Shown: in pieces, positions 45,319-53,109 of the stretch
Layout: the number at the start of each line of letters is the position of its first letter
Numbering within the stretch: the first letter of the stretch is position 1
Assembly: GCA_963773655.1 (NCBI GenBank)
Contig: CAVZBX010000001.1
Coordinates: 868,001-932,000, forward strand
Source: DASSQJ01 sp963773655
Lineage (GTDB): Bacteria; Actinomycetota; Actinomycetes; Actinomycetales; Dermatophilaceae
Reading direction: 5' to 3'
DNA: 64,000 bases
Position numbers and translations under genes: made by a program
Notes under the pieces: generated by a model
What the model saw: the letters and a program-made list of their open reading frames with translations, nothing else
What the model was told of the DNA's origin: nothing
Databases searched by the model: none

Positions 45319-46683
45319 ATGCTCGGTGCGAGAAGTCACTTCACGATGGGGGCCGGCGTCCTCGTGGCCGGCCTTGTCCTGGCAGCCTGCTCGTCGGGCG
45401 CGGTCTCCAGCGACGACGGGAGCGATGCTGCGGGGGGTGGGAGTGTGACGTTGAACTTGGCGACGGTGAACAACCCGCAGATGAAGGACATGGAGCAGCT
45501 GAAGTCGGAGTACGAGGCGGCGAACCCGGGGACGACGGTGAACTTCCAGGTGATGGAGGAGGGTGATCTGCGGGCGGCGGTGACTGCTGATGTGGCGTCG
45601 GGTGCTGGTCAGTACGACATCGTGACGATCGGGGCGTACGAGACTCCGCAGTGGGGTGCGAACGGGTGGTTGGTGGACTTGTCCGAGAGTCTGTCCTCGG
45701 ACGCGGACTATGACGTCGATGACATCCTGCCGCCGGTGCGGGAGGTCAACAGTTTCGAGGGGAAGCTGTTCGCGGTGCCGTTCTACGGTGAGTCCTCGTT
45801 CCTGATGTACCGCAAGGACGTGCTGGACGAGGCGGGGGTCACGTTCTCGGGGACGCCGACCTGGCAGCAGGTGGCGGATGCGGCGAAGAAGGTCGACACC
45901 AAGGAGATGTCCGGTATCTGCATGCGGGGCAAGCCGGGGTGGGGTGACCTGTTCGGGCCGTTGACCACGGTGGTGCAGACCTTCGGCGGTAACTGGTACG
46001 ACATGGACTGGAACGCCACGGTCGACACCCCGGAGTGGAAGCAGGCGGTGGGTTTCTACAAGGAGATGCTGGATGAGTCCGGTCAGGCCGACCCGGTGTC
46101 CTACAGCTTCCCGGAGTGCCTGACCGCGCTCAAGGAGGGCAAGGCCGCGATGTGGGCCGATGCCACGGTGGCGGCGTCGCTGCTGGAGGCCGATGACTCC
46201 CCGGTGAAGGGCAAGATGGGTTACGTGCCGATGCCGGTGGTCGAGACCGACCAGTCGGGGTGGTTGTGGAGCTGGAACCTGGCGGTGCCGGCCTCGACCA
46301 AGCAGCAGGACGCGGCGGTCGACTTCGTGAAGTGGGCCACGAGCAAGGAGTACATCAAGCTGGTCGGGGAGAAGATCGGCTGGAGCAACGTCCCGCCGGG
46401 TTCGCGCACCTCGACCTACGAGATCCCGGAGTACAAGGAGGCGGCCGCGGCGTACGCACCGTTGACCCTGGAGGTGATGAGCTCGGTGAACCCGGAGCAG
46501 CCGGGGGTCAACCCGCAGCCGTACGTGGGCATCCAGTACGTCTCGATCCCCGAGTTCCAGGACGTCGGGAACCAGTGCGCCCAGCTGGTGGCGGACTACC
46601 TGGCGGGGCGCACCTCGATCGAGGACGCGCTGGGCAGGTGCCAGGGCATCGCCCAGGAAGCCGGCGACAAGCAGAAGGGCTGA
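45319..46683 (+). CDS. ABC transporter substrate-binding lipoprotein (polyol/sugar, SmoE/MtlE-like)
   Basis: 454 aa from ATG 45319, AAAGGAG seven bases upstream. Signal peptide with lipobox LVLAAC (Cys24). Family 1 solute-binding protein; YDIVTIGAYETPQWGANGWLVDL, PFYGESSFLMYRKDVLDEAGV and the end PYVGIQYVSIPEFQDVGNQ resemble mannitol/sorbitol-type binding proteins. Codons end mainly in G (GTG, ACG, GCG, TTG) rather than C as in neighbouring housekeeping genes, which may reflect a different origin. Followed by a hairpin and two permease genes; no ATPase gene is present, so a shared MsiK-type ATPase is expected. Confidence 0.88.
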   Translation: MLGARSHFTMGAGVLVAGLVLAACSSGAVSSDDGSDAAGGGSVTLNLATVNNPQMKDMEQLKSEYEAANPGTTVNFQVMEEGDLRAAVTADVASGAGQYDIVTIGAYETPQWGANGWLVDLSESLSSDADYDVDDILPPVREVNSFEGKLFAVPFYGESSFLMYRKDVLDEAGVTFSGTPTWQQVADAAKKVDTKEMSGICMRGKPGWGDLFGPLTTVVQTFGGNWYDMDWNATVDTPEWKQAVGFYKEMLDESGQADPVSYSFPECLTALKEGKAAMWADATVAASLLEADDSPVKGKMGYVPMPVVETDQSGWLWSWNLAVPASTKQQDAAVDFVKWATSKEYIKLVGEKIGWSNVPPGSRTSTYEIPEYKEAAAAYAPLTLEVMSSVNPEQPGVNPQPYVGIQYVSIPEFQDVGNQCAQLVADYLAGRTSIEDALGRCQGIAQEAGDKQKG

Positions 46684-46699
46684 CGCCGGCCACGTGACG

Positions 46700-46739
46700 C
46701 GGGTGCCGGGTCCGGCCCTGGAGCCGGCCCCGGCACCCG
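46700..46739 (+). terminator. Hairpin between binding-protein and permease genes
   Basis: CGGGTGCCGGGTCCGGC (46700-46716) pairs with 46723-46739 with one mismatch. Such a hairpin after the binding-protein gene usually limits read-through or protects the 5' message, giving more binding protein than permease. Copies of GCAGGCACCG follow at about 46790-46850. Confidence 0.6.
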
Positions 46740-46892
46740 TCCCACCCTCCTCCAGCGGTCGCCGCCCGTGCCGAGCGGGAGCAGACTGCGGGCACCGCGT
46801 ACTGCACGCAGGCACCGCACGTTCGGGGTGGGCGCAGGCTGCAGGCACCGTGAAGTGAACAGTCACCGCAGGTCGCACGAGGGAGTGCCGAG

Positions 46893-47849
46893 ATGACGAC
46901 CACGACCGACAACACCCCCCCACCGATCGAGCTGGACGAGGTGCAGGGCAGGACTGCCCTGGACCGCAAGCGGCTCAGGCGCAAGGAGCTGTGGACCAAC
47001 CGGGCCCTGATGCTCCCGGCGGTGGTCTTCCTGATCGTGATGACCCAGATCCCGTTCCTGACCACGATCGGGTACTCCCTGACGGAGTGGAACCTGCTGT
47101 ACCCGCAGGACCGGCAGTTCGCCGGGCTGGACAACTACACCAGCGCCCTGACCTCGGGTGACCTGTGGCCCTCGATCGTGGCCACGGTGCAGATCACCGC
47201 CTTGTCGGTGACCCTGGCGGTCCTGTTCGGGCTGCTGTTCGCGGTGCTGCTGGACCGGCAGTTCCGCGGCCGGGCCCTGGCCCGCACGCTGATGATCACC
47301 CCGTTCCTGATCATGCCGGCGGCGGCGTCGCTGATCTGGAAGTACTCGATGTTCGACACCAACATCGGGATGGTCAACTGGGTCCTGCGCTCCCTGGGGC
47401 TGCCGCTGGTCTCGTGGGGCACCGAGCACCCGATGGCGACCGTGGTGATCGTGCTGACCTGGCAGTTCACCCCGTTCATGATGCTGATCCTGCTGGCCGG
47501 GCTGCAGGGCCAGGACAAGGGGATCCTGGAGGCGGCGCTGGTCGACGGCGCCGGCCCGTGGCGGACCTTCACCTGGATCACGCTGCCGCACCTGCGGATG
47601 TACATCGAGATCGGGGTGCTGCTGGGGTCGGTGATCATCCTGCAGGTCTTCGACCCGATCGCGATCCTGACCAAGGGCACCGGCGGCACCAAGACCCTGG
47701 CGTACCTGCTCTACGAGCGGGCGTTCATCGGCCTGGACATCGGCCAGGCGGCCGCCTACGGCGTGGTCACCGTGATCCTGACGATCATCGTCGCCACGAT
47801 CGCGCTCAAGTCCGTCTTCAAGGTCTTCATGGCAGGAGGAAGCCGATGA
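46893..47849 (+). CDS. ABC transporter permease, carbohydrate (SmoF-like)
   Basis: 318 aa, ATG 46893 with GAGGGAG upstream. Six membrane segments and the inner-membrane coupling motif EAALVDGAGPWRTFTWITLP (the EAA loop). The N-terminal cytoplasmic stretch is about 40 residues. The first permease of a MalF/UgpA-type pair. Overlaps the next gene by four bases (ATGA). Confidence 0.92.
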   Translation: MTTTTDNTPPPIELDEVQGRTALDRKRLRRKELWTNRALMLPAVVFLIVMTQIPFLTTIGYSLTEWNLLYPQDRQFAGLDNYTSALTSGDLWPSIVATVQITALSVTLAVLFGLLFAVLLDRQFRGRALARTLMITPFLIMPAAASLIWKYSMFDTNIGMVNWVLRSLGLPLVSWGTEHPMATVVIVLTWQFTPFMMLILLAGLQGQDKGILEAALVDGAGPWRTFTWITLPHLRMYIEIGVLLGSVIILQVFDPIAILTKGTGGTKTLAYLLYERAFIGLDIGQAAAYGVVTVILTIIVATIALKSVFKVFMAGGSR

Positions 47850-48661
47850 GCACGCGCGCCAAGGGTGGGCTGGTCACCGCGGGCACCTGGGTGCTGGTCC
47901 TGGCCTTCTTCTTCCCCGTCTTCTGGATGGTGGTCAACGGGTTCAAGCCCGAGTCGGTCGCCTCCTCGGTCAACCCCAAGCTGTTCTTCACCCCCTCCAC
48001 CGAGGGCTACCAGCTGGCGATGGACCGCGGGATGCTGGGCTACCTGCAGAACTCGCTGACCGCCGCGGTCATCTCCACGATCATCGCCGTGGCGCTGGCC
48101 ATCCCGGCCGCCTACGCCCTGTCGATCCGCACCACCAAGAACCCGCAGAACACCCTGTCCTTCTTCATCTCCACCCGGTTCATGCCGCTCGCGGCGATCG
48201 TGCTGCCCCTGTTCATGATCTTCAAGACGATCAACCTGCTCGACAACATCTACATGCTCTCCCTGGTCTACGCGGCGATGAACCTGCCGGTCACCGTGTG
48301 GATGATGCGCTCGTTCTACCTCGAGGTCCCCTACGAGATCATCGAGGCCGCCCGCGTCGACGGCGTCGGCCTGGGCCGGGAGATCTTCCGGATCGCGCTG
48401 CCCCTGGTCCTGCCCGGCGTCGCCGCCGCCGCCCTGATCAGCTTCATCTTCGCCTGGAACGAGTACTTCCTCGCCCTGATCCTCACCAGCTCCGCAGCCC
48501 GCACCACCCCACCGTTCCTCGGCAGCTTCGTCGACGGACGCGGACAGTTCCTCGCCGTCCTCTCCGCCGCCGCCACCATCGCCGCCCTCCCCGTCATCAT
48601 CGCCGGATGGGTAGCCCAGAAACAGCTCGTCCGCGGCCTGTCCATGGGCGCCATCAAGTGA
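47846..48661 (+). CDS. ABC transporter permease, carbohydrate (SmoG-like)
   Basis: 271 aa, ATG 47846 with GCAGGAGGAAG upstream, coupled to the preceding gene. MalG/UgpE-type with six membrane segments, EAA loop EAARVDGVGLGREIFRIALPLVLPG, and the end SMGAIK typical of this family (…GLTAGAVK). With the partner permease and the lipoprotein it imports a polyol or sugar. Confidence 0.92.
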   Translation: MSTRAKGGLVTAGTWVLVLAFFFPVFWMVVNGFKPESVASSVNPKLFFTPSTEGYQLAMDRGMLGYLQNSLTAAVISTIIAVALAIPAAYALSIRTTKNPQNTLSFFISTRFMPLAAIVLPLFMIFKTINLLDNIYMLSLVYAAMNLPVTVWMMRSFYLEVPYEIIEAARVDGVGLGREIFRIALPLVLPGVAAAALISFIFAWNEYFLALILTSSAARTTPPFLGSFVDGRGQFLAVLSAAATIAALPVIIAGWVAQKQLVRGLSMGAIK

Positions 48662-48664
48662 CCG

Positions 48665-48699
48665 CCCCCCCGCAGCACCGACTCGTGTGCTCGAGGGGG
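48665..48699 (+). terminator. Possible terminator after the permease genes
   Basis: C-run and AGCAC (48665-48678) pair with GTGCT and GGGGG (48687-48699) around a small internal loop. It is imperfect, so moderate. Confidence 0.4.
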
Positions 48700-48826
48700 A
48701 CCTGACCACCCGGCCGACGCGGCACCGGTCACCGGTCCACGACCGTCGGCAGGTCGCGCCGAGCTTGGCCCGTCAGGCCGTCCGCCCGCTGCCTGTCCCG
48801 CTCGGCAGCGCCCCGAGGAGGCTTCC

Positions 48827-49471
48827 ATGTCAGTCAGTACGGTGTCGGTGAAGGAGCTCGCCGCAGAGATCAGCTCGACGTGGGTCCACGCCGGCAGGCG
48901 GATCATCGTCGGGTTCGCCGGCCCACCCGGGTGCGGCAAGTCGACCCTGGCGGAGGCGGTCTGCGCCGAGCTCGGCGACCGTGCGGTGCTGGTCCCGCTC
49001 GACGGCTGGCATCTCTGCGCCGACCTGACCGCACGCATCGGTGCCGCTGACCGACGGGGAGCGCCCCACACGTTCGACGTCGCAGGATTCCTCGTCCTGC
49101 TGCAGCGCATCAAGGCCCAGGGCGAGCCCGGCGGGGCCACCACCGTCTACGCGCCCGAGTACCGTCGTGAGATCGAGGAACCGGTGGCCGGCGCGATCCC
49201 CGTCGAGGACACGACACCGATCGTCGTCGTCGAGGGGAACTACCTCCTGCTGGACTGTCCGGGCTGGCGTGACATCCGCCCGTTGCTGGATCTGTCGTAC
49301 TACGTCCAGCTGGACACCGACGTGCGCCGACGGCGGCTCATCCGCCGTCATGTGGCCTTCGGCAGGACGCCCGAGGAGGCGATGCAGTGGGTGCACACCA
49401 ACGACGAGCCGAACGCTCGCCTCATCGAGGACCGGCGGCTGCTCCCCACCCGCGTCATCCAGGGCCCGTGA
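48827..49471 (+). CDS. P-loop nucleoside/sugar kinase (uridine kinase-like, FrcK/YggC type)
   Basis: 214 aa, ATG 48827 with GAGGAGG upstream. IIVGFAGPPGCGKSTLAEAVC is the Walker A; VPLDGWHLCADL and VVVEGNYLLLD match the phosphoribulokinase/uridine kinase superfamily; RRRRLIRRHVAFGRTPEEA is the lid region. Relatives in sugar-transport operons are annotated as fructose transport system kinases. Here the context after a polyol importer suggests it phosphorylates the imported sugar or polyol, or its oxidised form. Confidence 0.75.
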   Translation: MSVSTVSVKELAAEISSTWVHAGRRIIVGFAGPPGCGKSTLAEAVCAELGDRAVLVPLDGWHLCADLTARIGAADRRGAPHTFDVAGFLVLLQRIKAQGEPGGATTVYAPEYRREIEEPVAGAIPVEDTTPIVVVEGNYLLLDCPGWRDIRPLLDLSYYVQLDTDVRRRRLIRRHVAFGRTPEEAMQWVHTNDEPNARLIEDRRLLPTRVIQGP

Positions 49472-49565
49472 ACCAGCGATCCCGGTCGTCGGCCACCGGC
49501 GCGTGAGCGGAGCACGCCCGAGACGCTCGAGCCGGCGGCCTCCGATGATCTGCACCGCACCGCGA

Positions 49566-50570
49566 CTAGGTGCAGCCGCACGACTCCCGGGGGACGAAGG
49601 TCGTCTGCATGCGCACGGTCCGGGCGGGCATCCCCGGGTCGCGGAGGCGACCCAGCAGCAGCTCGATCGACTGCGCCCCGATGGCCGATGTCGGTTGTGC
49701 CATCGCGGTCAGTCGCGGATGGAAGCTGTCGGCCCACTCGAAGTCGTCGAAGGCGGCCAGGGCCAGGTCTCCGGGGACGGACACGCCGAGCTGCCGGCAG
49801 GCCTTCATCAGCTCGATCGTCGCCTGGTTGTTGCCCGTCACCACCGCGGTGGGGGCGTCGGTCGAGGACAGGGCTGTGGCCAGCCGGCTCGCCAGCTCGG
49901 GGCCATCCAGACCGGGGAGGACCGGCGCCGTCTCGCAGGCTCCCACCCTGCGCAGTCCGAGGCGGAAACCACGCAGCCGCTCCTCCGTCGTCGTCAGACC
50001 GGGCATCGGGCTGACGAAGCCGATCCGGGAGTGGCCGTGGTCGGCGAGGTGGGCGACCAGGGTGGCGGTCGCCTCCTCGTTCTCCGAGCCCACCTGGTCC
50101 AGTCCCAGGGGCAGGATCCGGTCGATCAACACCACCGGCACGCCGTTGTGACTGGCATATCCGAGCGCCGCGGAGGGCTCCGAGGACGGAGCGAGGATCA
50201 CGCCGCTCACCCCCCGCCGCAGCAGGTCGGTCATCGCGCGTACTTCGTTGACGGGGTCGTCATGGGTGTCCGCCAGGAGCAAGGAGTACCCCTCGACGGA
50301 GGCCCGTCGATCCATGGCCTGCACGACGCTTCCGAAGTACGGGTTCGACATCGCCGACATCGCGATGCCGATGGTCATGGCACCCGGCACCGAACCGGCG
50401 TGTCCGGGACCGACGTAGCCGAGACGGGCCATCGCTCGCAGCACCGTCTGCTCGGTCTCGGGAGCCACGGGGCGGGTCTTGTTGACCACGTGCGACACCG
50501 TCGACTTCGACACCCCGGCCACGGCGGCCACGTCCCCCATGGACGGAGACGGCGATGTGGGTCTGTTCAC
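49566..50570 (-). CDS. LacI family transcriptional regulator of the polyol operon
   Basis: 334 aa from GTG 50570. HTH MGDVAAVAGVSKSTVSHVVNKTRPVAPET with the hinge-like helix, then a periplasmic-binding-like sensor domain (NPYFGSVVQAMDRRASVEGYSLLLADTHDD; GVSGVILAPSSEP; PVVLIDRILP). It ends in ESCGCT. The operator at 50586-50606 sits just upstream of its start, so it is autoregulated, and a matching palindrome lies before the importer genes. It converges on the kinase gene. Confidence 0.92.
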   Translation of the reverse strand: MNRPTSPSPSMGDVAAVAGVSKSTVSHVVNKTRPVAPETEQTVLRAMARLGYVGPGHAGSVPGAMTIGIAMSAMSNPYFGSVVQAMDRRASVEGYSLLLADTHDDPVNEVRAMTDLLRRGVSGVILAPSSEPSAALGYASHNGVPVVLIDRILPLGLDQVGSENEEATATLVAHLADHGHSRIGFVSPMPGLTTTEERLRGFRLGLRRVGACETAPVLPGLDGPELASRLATALSSTDAPTAVVTGNNQATIELMKACRQLGVSVPGDLALAAFDDFEWADSFHPRLTAMAQPTSAIGAQSIELLLGRLRDPGMPARTVRMQTTFVPRESCGCT

Positions 50571-50585
50571 GTCCCCATCATGGCG

Positions 50586-50606
50586 GGTGCGCAACTGTTG
50601 CGCACC
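50586..50606. promoter_or_regulatory. LacI autoregulatory operator
   Basis: GGTGCGCAAC-T-GTTGCGCACC is a perfect inverted repeat with ten-base arms, 16 bases upstream of the lacI start. It shares GCGCAAC/GTTGCGC with the site at 45206; the centre is one base shorter. Confidence 0.75.
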
Positions 50607-50718
50607 GACGACGAGGATGTCGACCTGGTGCCGCCGGGGGCGTGCGAGCCGAGGGCGGAGCGCCGGTCGGTGGGGGCGCGCGCGGTGCCGACGGGGTGGC
50701 GTGGCGTGGCCGGTGTCG

Positions 50719-51771
50719 TCATCCGGTGGCCGGCTGCTGCTGGGTGATGCAGTGGATGCCGCCGCCGCGGTCGAAGAGCGGACGGGCGTCGACGCCCACC
50801 ACCCGCCGCCCCGGGTAAGCACGTTCGAGGACGGCGAGCGACGGCGCGTCCTGCTCGTCCCCGAACGTGCACGCGACGACCCCGTCGTTGACGACGAGGT
50901 GGTTGATGTAGGACCAGTCGACCCAGCCCCCGCCGTCCTGGAGGGTGCGCGGCGCCGGGACCCGCACGACCTCCAGGCGCTCGCCGCGGGCGTCGTGGGC
51001 CGACGACAACAGCGCCTCGAGCTCGACGGACACCTCGTGGTCCGGGTGCGCCGGGTCACCCTGCCAGTGGAGCAGCACCGTGCCCGGCCCGGCGAACGTG
51101 GCGACGATGTCGACGTGGCCGCGGGTGCCGAACTGCTCGTAGTCGCGGGTCAGGCCTCGGGGCAGCCAGAGGCACCGGGTGGCGCCGATGGTGCGCGCCA
51201 GCTCGGCCTCGACGTCGGCCCGGGTCAGCCCCGGGTTGCGTCCGGGGTCGAGCTGCACCGTCTCGGTGACGAGCACGGTGCCGAGGCCGTCGACGTGGAG
51301 GCCACCGCCCTCGTTGACGAGGTCGGATCCGATGCGCACGGCCCCGGCCCAGTCGGCGAGCTCGCAGGCGACGAGCCGGTCGTCGTCCCACGACGCCCAC
51401 CCCTGCGCGCCCCAGCCGTTGAACACCCAGTCGACCGCACCGAGCCGGCCGTCCTCGCCGACGACGAAGGTGGGGCCGGTGTCGCGCACCCACGCGTCGT
51501 CCAGGGGCAGCTCGGTGACGTCGATGCCGTGGGCCGTCGGGTCGCCCCGGCCGGTCCACTCGCGGGCCAGGTCCGCGCTGCCCGGATCGGCGACGAGCAC
51601 GACCGGCTCGAACTGCGCGACGGCACGCGCGACGGCCGCCCAGGTGCCACGGGCGGTGTCGGCGGCCGCCTCGGTGTCGCCGAGGGTGTAGCCCGCCGAC
51701 GGCCACGCCATCCAGGTGCGCTCGTGCGGTGCCCACTCCGGGGGCATCCGCCAGGGCCCGGTCTCCGGCAT
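50719..51771 (-). CDS. aguA: Agmatine deiminase
   Basis: 350 aa. MPPEWAPHERTWMAWP, DDAWVRDTGPTFVV, NGWGAQGW, NEGGGLHVDGLGT and the catalytic-Cys end GGGIHCITQQQPATG are the agmatine deiminase (PAD-like) hallmarks. Converts agmatine to N-carbamoylputrescine plus ammonia. It lies four bases after aguB in the same operon. Confidence 0.95.
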   Translation of the reverse strand: MPETGPWRMPPEWAPHERTWMAWPSAGYTLGDTEAAADTARGTWAAVARAVAQFEPVVLVADPGSADLAREWTGRGDPTAHGIDVTELPLDDAWVRDTGPTFVVGEDGRLGAVDWVFNGWGAQGWASWDDDRLVACELADWAGAVRIGSDLVNEGGGLHVDGLGTVLVTETVQLDPGRNPGLTRADVEAELARTIGATRCLWLPRGLTRDYEQFGTRGHVDIVATFAGPGTVLLHWQGDPAHPDHEVSVELEALLSSAHDARGERLEVVRVPAPRTLQDGGGWVDWSYINHLVVNDGVVACTFGDEQDAPSLAVLERAYPGRRVVGVDARPLFDRGGGIHCITQQQPATG

Positions 51772-51775
51772 CGGC

Positions 51776-52747
51776 TCAGCCCTCCCGACGGTGCTCGGGC
51801 CGCACCGGCTCGGCCAGCACGGCGTAGGTGTCCGGACGACGCGTGGAGAGGAACGGGAACAGCTCGAGCCAGTCTCGGCGCTGGGCCAGGTCGAGGTCGG
51901 CCACGAGCGCGGCCGCCTCGTCGCGCGGGGCCCGCACCAGGACCCGGCCGTACGGGTCGGCGACGAACGAGGAGCCGTAGAAGGTGATCAGCCCCTCGGT
52001 GCCGTACCGGTTGGGCGCGACGACGAACACGCCGCTGGCGATGGCGTGCGCGACGATCGTGTGCTCCCAGAGAGGCTGGGTGTCGAACCCGGGGTGGTCG
52101 GGCTCGGAGCCGATCGCCGTCGGGTACGCGAGCACCTCGGCGCCGTGGATGCTGTAGGCACGCGCCACCTCGGGGAACCACTCGTCCCAGCAGGTCGGCA
52201 GGCCCACCCGCATCCGCACCCCGGCGGCCGACAGGTCGTGCACCGGGTAGGCCTCCGCGGCGGGCCCGGGCCGGAAGTAGCGGTCCTCGTGGTAGCCGGC
52301 CGTGACGGGGATGTGGGTCTTGCGGGTGCGAGCCAGCAGCCGACCGTCCGGGGACACGAGCACCGCGGTGTTGTAGCCGAGCCCGTCGTCGCCCTGCGGC
52401 CCCTCCGCCCGCTCGAAGAGGCTGGCGTGCACGAGCGCGCCGGTGTCGGCGGCCGCCTCGCGGGCGAGGGCCACGGTCGGTCCGTCCTCGAGCGGCTCGG
52501 CCGTGGCGTCGGGGCGCCCGTCCGGCAGGGTGTCGGCGGGGTAGCGCGACAGCGTGAGCTCGGGGAGGAAGACGACCCGGGCGCCGGCGCCGGCCGCGGT
52601 GTGGATGCCGTCGAGGAGCGTGGCACGCAGCCGGTCCGGGTCGGGGTCCCAGGCGTGCTGGACCAGCCCGACCCGCACGGGCGGCTCGGAGGGCTCGTGG
52701 ACGCGGGCCGGTGACTCCGGGACCCCGTCGGCGGTGATGAGGTGCAC
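51776..52747 (-). CDS. aguB: N-carbamoylputrescine amidase
   Basis: 323 aa from GTG 52747; CATACT ends six bases upstream, a leaderless-type position. Nitrilase superfamily triad: Glu in VVFLPELTLSRYP, Lys in ARTRKTHIPV, Cys in GLPTCWDEWFPEVARAY. Gives putrescine with release of CO2 and ammonia. Works with aguA downstream. Divergent from the DUF3046 gene. Confidence 0.92.
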   Translation of the reverse strand: MHLITADGVPESPARVHEPSEPPVRVGLVQHAWDPDPDRLRATLLDGIHTAAGAGARVVFLPELTLSRYPADTLPDGRPDATAEPLEDGPTVALAREAAADTGALVHASLFERAEGPQGDDGLGYNTAVLVSPDGRLLARTRKTHIPVTAGYHEDRYFRPGPAAEAYPVHDLSAAGVRMRVGLPTCWDEWFPEVARAYSIHGAEVLAYPTAIGSEPDHPGFDTQPLWEHTIVAHAIASGVFVVAPNRYGTEGLITFYGSSFVADPYGRVLVRAPRDEAAALVADLDLAQRRDWLELFPFLSTRRPDTYAVLAEPVRPEHRREG

Positions 52748-52803
52748 GGCGCCAGTATGCAGGCGGCCGGGTGCTGCCGGGCACCGGCGTCCGGCAGCGC
52801 GTG

Positions 52804-52809
52804 TACCGT
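52804..52809 (+). promoter_or_regulatory. -10 hexamer of a predicted leaderless DUF3046 transcript
   Basis: TACCGT ends seven bases before GTG 52817. Confidence 0.6.
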
Positions 52810-52816
52810 CCCCGGG

Positions 52817-53038
52817 GTGCGTCACTCGAGGTTCTGGGAGCTCATGGCCGGGGAGTTCGGCGAGGCCTACGCCGGGTCGCTCGCGCGCTCGCACGTGATG
52901 TCCGCCCTCGGCGGGCGCACCGCCGTCGAGGCCCTCGACGCCGGTGTGTCGCCCCGGGAGGTCTGGCTGGCGCTGTGCGCCGACATGGACGTGCCGGAGC
53001 AGCGGCGGCACGGCCGCGAGGTGCCACCGCGCCGGTGA
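52817..53038 (+). CDS. DUF3046 family protein
   Basis: 73 aa from GTG 52817, fixed by the TACCGT hexamer and family start. RHSRFWELMAGEFGEAYAGSLARSHVMSALGGRTAVEALDAGVSPREVWLALCADMDVP matches DUF3046, a small actinobacterial family usually encoded just before recA. Here 7 kb of other genes separate it from recA. Function unknown. Confidence 0.85.
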   Translation: MRHSRFWELMAGEFGEAYAGSLARSHVMSALGGRTAVEALDAGVSPREVWLALCADMDVPEQRRHGREVPPRR

Positions 53039-53096
53039 GCCGCTCCACCGGGTCGCGCGGACGGTAAATGCCGCGAGCGCTGTCCCCGGCGTCGTC

Positions 53097-53102
53097 TACT
53101 GT
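53097..53102 (+). promoter_or_regulatory. -10 hexamer of a predicted leaderless ABC-exporter transcript
   Basis: TACTGT ends seven bases before GTG 53110 and decides that start over the upstream ATG 53068. Confidence 0.6.
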
Positions 53103-53109
53103 CACCCGG

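Noticed and set aside
48827..49471. Assigning the kinase as uridine kinase (udk)
   Set aside because: The P-loop fold fits, but the sugar-import context and sequence resemble FrcK/YggC-type kinases more, so no symbol was given.
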